Below, piece after piece: positions 60,643-64,000 of a DNA stretch of 64,000 bases. The stretch's first letter is position 1, and each line of letters starts with the position of its first letter. The translations under genes were made by a program, and so were the position numbers. The notes under the pieces were generated by a model that was given only the letters and a program-made list of their open reading frames with translations, searched no databases and was not told the DNA's origin. Origin of the DNA: an uncultured Spirochaetota bacterium (lineage in GTDB: Bacteria > Spirochaetota > Spirochaetia > JAFGXN01). Location: assembly GCA_944390005.1 (NCBI GenBank), contig CALXOJ010000002.1, positions 243,097-307,096 of the forward strand, written 5' to 3'.

Positions 60643-61970
60643 GCCTCTTCGCCCGCGTCCGGAGGCGGCAGCACCGTTACGGACGCCTGTTTGATTTTAC
60701 GGTCCTTAACGTCAATGATGCGGATTTTCAGCCGCTCCGTTTCGATGTCGAATGAAGAATCTTCTTCGGGAATCACGCCCGTCAGACCGATGATGTAGCC
60801 GCTGAAGGTCTCGTATTCGGCAACCGGCAGGTCGATCTGCAGCGCTTCCGAAACCTCGGGCAGAGGCGCGCTTCCGCAGATGAGCCACTCGTTTTCACCC
60901 GTGTTTTTGATGTCCGCCTCGGCTTCGTCCGTCGGTTCGCCGAAATTGCCGGCCAACGCTTCCAGCAGGTCGGTCATTGTCAGAATTCCGTACATTCCGC
61001 CGTATTCGTCGATGACGGTCGCAAAATAGCGTTTTTCCTGCTTCATTTTCCGGAAAAGGTCGTCGGCTTTGATGGAGTCGGGAACGCAGAACGGTTTATG
61101 AACGGCGTTTTTCATCACCGAACGGCGGCTGCGGTCGGAAAGGCGGAAATAATCTTTTTCGTCCAGCACGCCGCGGATATCGTCTGAATTATCGCCGTAA
61201 ATCGGAAAGCGGCGGTACGGATTTTCTGTGATGATCCGCTCCCACTCGGCTTCCGAATCGTCAAGTCCGAGCATCACGACTTCCGTTCGGTGAACACACA
61301 ATTCGCCCGCTGTAAAATCGTCGAATTTAAACGCATTCTTAATCAGCTCTTTTTCGTCGGCGTCGATCGTTCCTTTTTTATTGCCGGCGTCGACCATCAA
61401 CCGGATTTCCTCTTCCGTAATCGGATCTTCGTCAGCGTTCGGATCCATTCTCAGCAGTCTCAGAACGAGATTGGTTGAGATCGTCAGTAAAAATACCAGC
61501 GGCGCAAAAAGCTTATAAACGACCCAGAGCGGCCGTGCCAGAATCAGAGAAATGGTCTCCGATTTCTTCATTGCGATTCGTTTCGGAACCAACTCGCCGA
61601 AAATAATCGTGAAATATGACAGGATCAACGTTACGGTGATCAGCGATAGTGTATGCAGTGTCTCCCGTGAGAGCGGCAGTCCCAATGGAAGCAGGGCTTC
61701 AACGATCGGTCCGGCAAAGTTATCGGCGGCAAACGCGCTGCCGAGGAATCCGGCTAATGTGATTGCGACTTGAATAGTGGATAAAAATCGGGACGGTTGA
61801 GCCGTCAGTTTGGAAAGGCACTTTGCGTTGCGGTTGCCTTGCTCTCTGAGCTTTGCCAGCTTGGCAGCGTTCATGGACACAACGGCGATTTCCGCACAGG
61901 CGAAAACCGCGTTTAATAAAATCAGAACCAGTTGTAAAATCAGTGAACTTAATATCGATGGGTCTTCCAA
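60639..61970 (-). CDS. CNNM/CorC-type transporter with CBS domains
   Basis: The 443-residue protein has an N-terminal CNNM (DUF21) membrane domain of three to four helices (residues 1-185). A CBS-domain pair follows (near RFPIYGDNSDDIRGVLDEKDY and YFATVIDEYGGMYGILTMTDLLEALAGNF), then a C-terminal CorC/HlyC domain (GENEWLICGSAPLPEVSEAL). Family members export Mg2+ or affect Mg2+ and Co2+ resistance. The start codon is TTG, chosen because GGAGA precedes it by 6 bases and no other start fits. It is the second Mg2+-linked protein here besides CorA. Confidence 0.88.
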   Translation of the reverse strand: MEDPSILSSLILQLVLILLNAVFACAEIAVVSMNAAKLAKLREQGNRNAKCLSKLTAQPSRFLSTIQVAITLAGFLGSAFAADNFAGPIVEALLPLGLPLSRETLHTLSLITVTLILSYFTIIFGELVPKRIAMKKSETISLILARPLWVVYKLFAPLVFLLTISTNLVLRLLRMDPNADEDPITEEEIRLMVDAGNKKGTIDADEKELIKNAFKFDDFTAGELCVHRTEVVMLGLDDSEAEWERIITENPYRRFPIYGDNSDDIRGVLDEKDYFRLSDRSRRSVMKNAVHKPFCVPDSIKADDLFRKMKQEKRYFATVIDEYGGMYGILTMTDLLEALAGNFGEPTDEAEADIKNTGENEWLICGSAPLPEVSEALQIDLPVAEYETFSGYIIGLTGVIPEEDSSFDIETERLKIRIIDVKDRKIKQASVTVLPPPDAGEEA

Positions 61971-62056
61971 AAAAATCTCCTATGCCTAATAAGATAACGG
62001 GAATTTTTTAAAAATGCAAGCCGTTTTTTTTGACTGAAAATGAATTTTCGATTAAA

Positions 62057-62869
62057 TTAACTTTTGCGGCAGATCCGGTTGCTTTTTGATGCCGGGAGAG
62101 TATTATTGCCGCGGTTTTCGGAAGCGGCTGCCGCGGGCGGTTTCCGGAGAAATCGGACCGCCGTCAGGAGCGCAGCGGCAAGGAGTATCAGACTGATCGC
62201 TTGGGATGTCGAGAAAATTCCCATGACGCCGCGTTCGGGGTCGCCGCGCAGGAATTCGCAGAAGAAACGGATAATCGGGTAACCGCCCAGATAAACGGGA
62301 ATAACCCATTCTTTCCGTCTGACTTTCATTACCAATAATATCAGGACGGCAAACAGGAAAAGGTTGAGGGCGGCTTCGAGCAGCTGTACGGGGAAGAGGG
62401 ACTTTCCGTGCAGGGACACCGCTATCGGTAAAGTGCATTCGGTTCCGTAGCAGCAGCCGGCAAAGAGGCACCCAATGCGGCCGATCGCGTGAACTGCCGG
62501 TGCGGCGAAGAGAAGCAGAGCGATGATATTTTTTGTCTCGATACGGAACTGACGGCAATAAATCGCGGCTCCGGCAATTGCTCCGAAAAGTCCGCCGTAA
62601 AAAATAAATCCGCCTTGAAGGATGGCTGTGAGACCGTGGTTTTGGGCGTACATAATAACGGCCTTCGGGTTTAAAAGCAGATAGAAAATTTTCCCTCCGG
62701 CAATGAGACCGAGAACGGCGTAAATCGAGGCGTAAACGGCGTCGTCTTTTTTAACGTCGAATTTTGGGGCGGATATGACGATGATGAATGTTCCGGCAAG
62801 CAATCCTAAAAGAACCCATAGTGAGTATGTCGGTATTGTTTTTCCTAAAAAAGTGACAAATGGCAGCAT
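62057..62869 (-). CDS. lgt: prolipoprotein diacylglyceryl transferase family protein
   Basis: Lgt adds diacylglycerol to lipobox cysteines, which suits a window rich in lipoproteins. The 270-residue polytopic protein has GGFIFYGGLFGAIAGA and AIGRIGCLFAGCCYG, and ends the membrane part with IIRFFCEFLRGDPERG. Compared with E. coli Lgt, the Asn of GRIGN is Cys and the 'H/YGG' loop has Tyr; such GRIGC-LAGCCYG versions form their own branch, so it may be a paralogue. The ATG lies 11 bases after a terminator T-run, with TAATAT 6 bases upstream and no ribosome binding site. Confidence 0.85.
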   Translation of the reverse strand: MLPFVTFLGKTIPTYSLWVLLGLLAGTFIIVISAPKFDVKKDDAVYASIYAVLGLIAGGKIFYLLLNPKAVIMYAQNHGLTAILQGGFIFYGGLFGAIAGAAIYCRQFRIETKNIIALLLFAAPAVHAIGRIGCLFAGCCYGTECTLPIAVSLHGKSLFPVQLLEAALNLFLFAVLILLVMKVRRKEWVIPVYLGGYPIIRFFCEFLRGDPERGVMGIFSTSQAISLILLAAALLTAVRFLRKPPAAAASENRGNNTLPASKSNRICRKS

Positions 62870-62879
62870 CGGGCGATAT

Positions 62880-62909
62880 TAAAAAGACAGGCGTTGAGGC
62901 GCCTGTCTT
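62880..62909 (-). terminator. terminator directly upstream of lgt
   Basis: AGACAGGCG-CCTCAA-CGCCTGTCT with a T5 tail, ending only 10 bases before the lgt start. It ends the transcript of the small membrane protein. Lgt would then depend on read-through or on the TAATAT box in the tail. Confidence 0.85.
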
Positions 62910-62930
62910 CAATGTTGTTGCGGTATGCGT

Positions 62931-63218
62931 TTAGTATGATGTCGCCGCATCCAAGGCGATCAGTCCGCCGACACACAGGACGCAAGCGAAGAAAACAATA
63001 ATAGATAAAACGAGTCCGATAATCGAAAGAACGATTCCGGCTGTTCCCACTCCCGTTTGTTGGATTTTGTTGCCTTTGATTCCGAGAATAATTCCGATGA
63101 TACCTGTAATAATGGAAATTAATGCGCCCCATCCAAACCAAGCGCACAGCAAAGAAATCAAACCCAAAACCAACGACGCGATTGACGATCCTGGTGTTTT
63201 TTGAACTTCTTCATTCAT
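62931..63218 (-). CDS. small DUF4190-like membrane protein
   Basis: A 95-residue protein with two hydrophobic hairpins: IASLVLGLISLLCAWFGWG plus LISIITGIIGIILGIKG, then TAGIVLSIIGLVLSIIVFF. The 'SlvlGiiSl' plus 'GI.LsiiGlvls' pattern is that of DUF4190 proteins, small membrane proteins of unknown role. A promoter (TTGACA/TAGAAA) and AAAGGAG precede it, and a strong terminator follows it. Confidence 0.7.
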   Translation of the reverse strand: MNEEVQKTPGSSIASLVLGLISLLCAWFGWGALISIITGIIGIILGIKGNKIQQTGVGTAGIVLSIIGLVLSIIVFFACVLCVGGLIALDAATSY

Positions 63219-63241
63219 AAACTACTCCTTTGTTTTTATTA

Positions 63242-63270
63242 TTTCTATCTCAAGTTATGAGAAATGTCAA
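63242..63270 (-). promoter_or_regulatory. promoter of the DUF4190-like gene
   Basis: TTGACA (63270-63265), 17 bases and TAGAAA (63247-63242) on the minus strand. Confidence 0.7.
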
Positions 63271-63373
63271 GTTGTATTTTTATGGATAATGTATAAAAAC
63301 ATTATTATGCATTATTATAGAAAGAATTAATTTTTTAGTTAACATTTTGTCACTGTCACTCCCTGATAGAGAC

Positions 63374-63402
63374 TGTCAATTAAAGTTTTATTGTCAATTA
63401 AA
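63374..63402 (+). repeat. 11-base direct repeat upstream of the last gene
   Basis: TGTCAATTAAA occurs at 63374 and again at 63392, an 18-base period, just before the ribosome binding site. Two further TGTCAC copies lie about 20-30 bases upstream. Confidence 0.6.
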
Positions 63403-63419
63403 TGATTAAGGAGTAAAAA

Positions 63420-63888
63420 ATGAAAAAAATTATTGTATTTAACCATTCTTCTGATTCTTTCGAGCACGCTTTTTGCGCAAGTCAAGTTAAAGCCGGAGTA
63501 TTTATCCTGCCGCATTTCTCATTTTAATCTGTTGTCGCCTGCTGCCGGAGAGAAAAGCGTCGGAGAACTGCTTGATCCTGACGCTTTAATTTGCTCAGAG
63601 AAAGGAGGCGGTACTGTGCGTGTTGAAATGGAGTTGTCTCCAGGAAATCCAGAAACTTTAAAAGATGGATATGTTGTCGAATTTTATCGTTATAATGGCG
63701 ACAGTTTGGAAATGAAAGGAGGAATTGCGCTTGATTTCGACACGGAACGGCAGATCGCTGTTCTGAAGGCGGTTTGGTTTGAGCCTGTCGGGGGAGAATT
63801 TCTGTTTGCGGAGAATTTCGGCGATGCGGCATCAATGGGGGAGACCTTCGGAATGTTTGCTGCGATGTCAACGTACTTTTTTGATTAG
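63420..63888 (+). CDS. secreted protein whose start is out of frame behind an A7 tract
   Basis: AAGGAG (63408-63413) is well placed for the ATG at 63420, but that frame (MKKIIVF...) ends after 35 codons. The long frame begins at 63433 with YLTILLILSSTLFAQVKLKPE, a signal peptide without its start. Removing one A from the ATG-AAAAAAA tract joins them as MKKLLYLTILLILSSTLFAQ. The mature part (about 130 residues) has strand-rich phrases such as TVRVEMELSPGN and GYVVEFYRYNGD and ends in STYFFD; I do not recognise the family. This could be phase variation, slippage or a sequencing error. Confidence 0.6.
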
Positions 63889-64000
63889 AATTTTTCTGTT
63901 AAAAAAAAGTTTGCAAAAAAGTAAAAAAAACTTTTTATATAGATTGACAAAAAAAGAGGAAAGGGGTATATTAGGCGAACAAGCGTTAAGGAACCTCGCG
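63889..64000 (+). promoter_or_regulatory. strong promoter with A-tract UP element, reading out of the window
   Basis: TTGACA (63944-63949), 17 bases and TATATT (63967-63972). Upstream, phased A-runs (A8, A6, A8) and T5 cover -40 to -75 like an rRNA UP element. The 28 bases after the -10 have no start codon or ribosome binding site, so the transcript begins with a longer leader or a stable RNA. Confidence 0.65.

Noticed and set aside
63359..63372. TCCCTGATAGAGA resembles part of a tet operator
   Set aside because: Only one half matches and the inverted repeat of tetO is missing; no tetR or tetA is near.

Overview
The window looks like a chromosomal segment of an uncultured spirochaete (Spirochaetota). 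The evidence is a class I, archaeal-type lysyl-tRNA synthetase, a single-chain glycyl-tRNA synthetase, a threonyl-tRNA synthetase without a TGS domain, a methyl-accepting chemotaxis protein and many short-signal lipoproteins. Coding density is high, base composition is mixed, and promoters are clear sigma70 types. I see no phage, transposase, CRISPR array, tRNA or rRNA gene. Phylum is a moderate-confidence inference; I would not go lower.

Layout. 1-2.7 kb: a 5'-cut TPM-domain membrane protein, a second TPM-like protein, an aldo/keto reductase and a cyclic-nucleotide-binding protein. 2.6-4.6 kb: folate operon folE-folP-folK on the minus strand. 4.6-8.3 kb: an RlhA-like U32 protein and glyS. 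8.3-10.2 kb: corA behind a 17-codon leader ORF with hairpins, then a META-domain lipoprotein. 10.3-13.5 kb: alpha-fucosidase, KDPG aldolase and KDG kinase. 14-20.2 kb: YwaF-like protein, rubrerythrin and the arginine genes argR-argC-argB-argD and argG-argA, with ARG boxes lying over the promoters. 20.3-24.7 kb: beta-propeller protein, trxA, ssb, a lamin-tail-like lipoprotein and lysS.

24.8-39.2 kb is a polysaccharide-degradation locus. It holds a GH20 hexosaminidase, three GH16-like lipoproteins, a serine-type sulfatase and two non-catalytic lipoproteins, in two converging operons with a CvfB-like gene between them. All are predicted surface or periplasmic lipoproteins; the fucosidase/KDG genes upstream could process released sugars. 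39.3-44.6 kb is an unusual six-gene operon: two paralogous double-SCP2-like proteins, a class III aminotransferase, a split transketolase and a VOC protein. I cannot match it to a described pathway.

44.6-62.9 kb is mostly housekeeping: CPBP protease, comEC-rsmA, groEL, pdxA, yajC-secD-secF, chemoreceptor, ispH, thrS-pgsA, an exonuclease-fold lipoprotein, a CNNM-type transporter and lgt. The last kilobase has a small membrane protein, a secreted protein whose start is out of frame behind an A7 tract, and a very strong A-tract promoter pointing off the end of the window, possibly for an rRNA operon.

A window-wide pattern is that at least eight genes have a good -10 element only 5-8 bases before the start codon and no Shine-Dalgarno sequence, which predicts leaderless mRNAs. 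Other genes have normal ribosome binding sites. A second pattern is an (A/G)AAACGC heptamer abutting the -35 box of four promoters.
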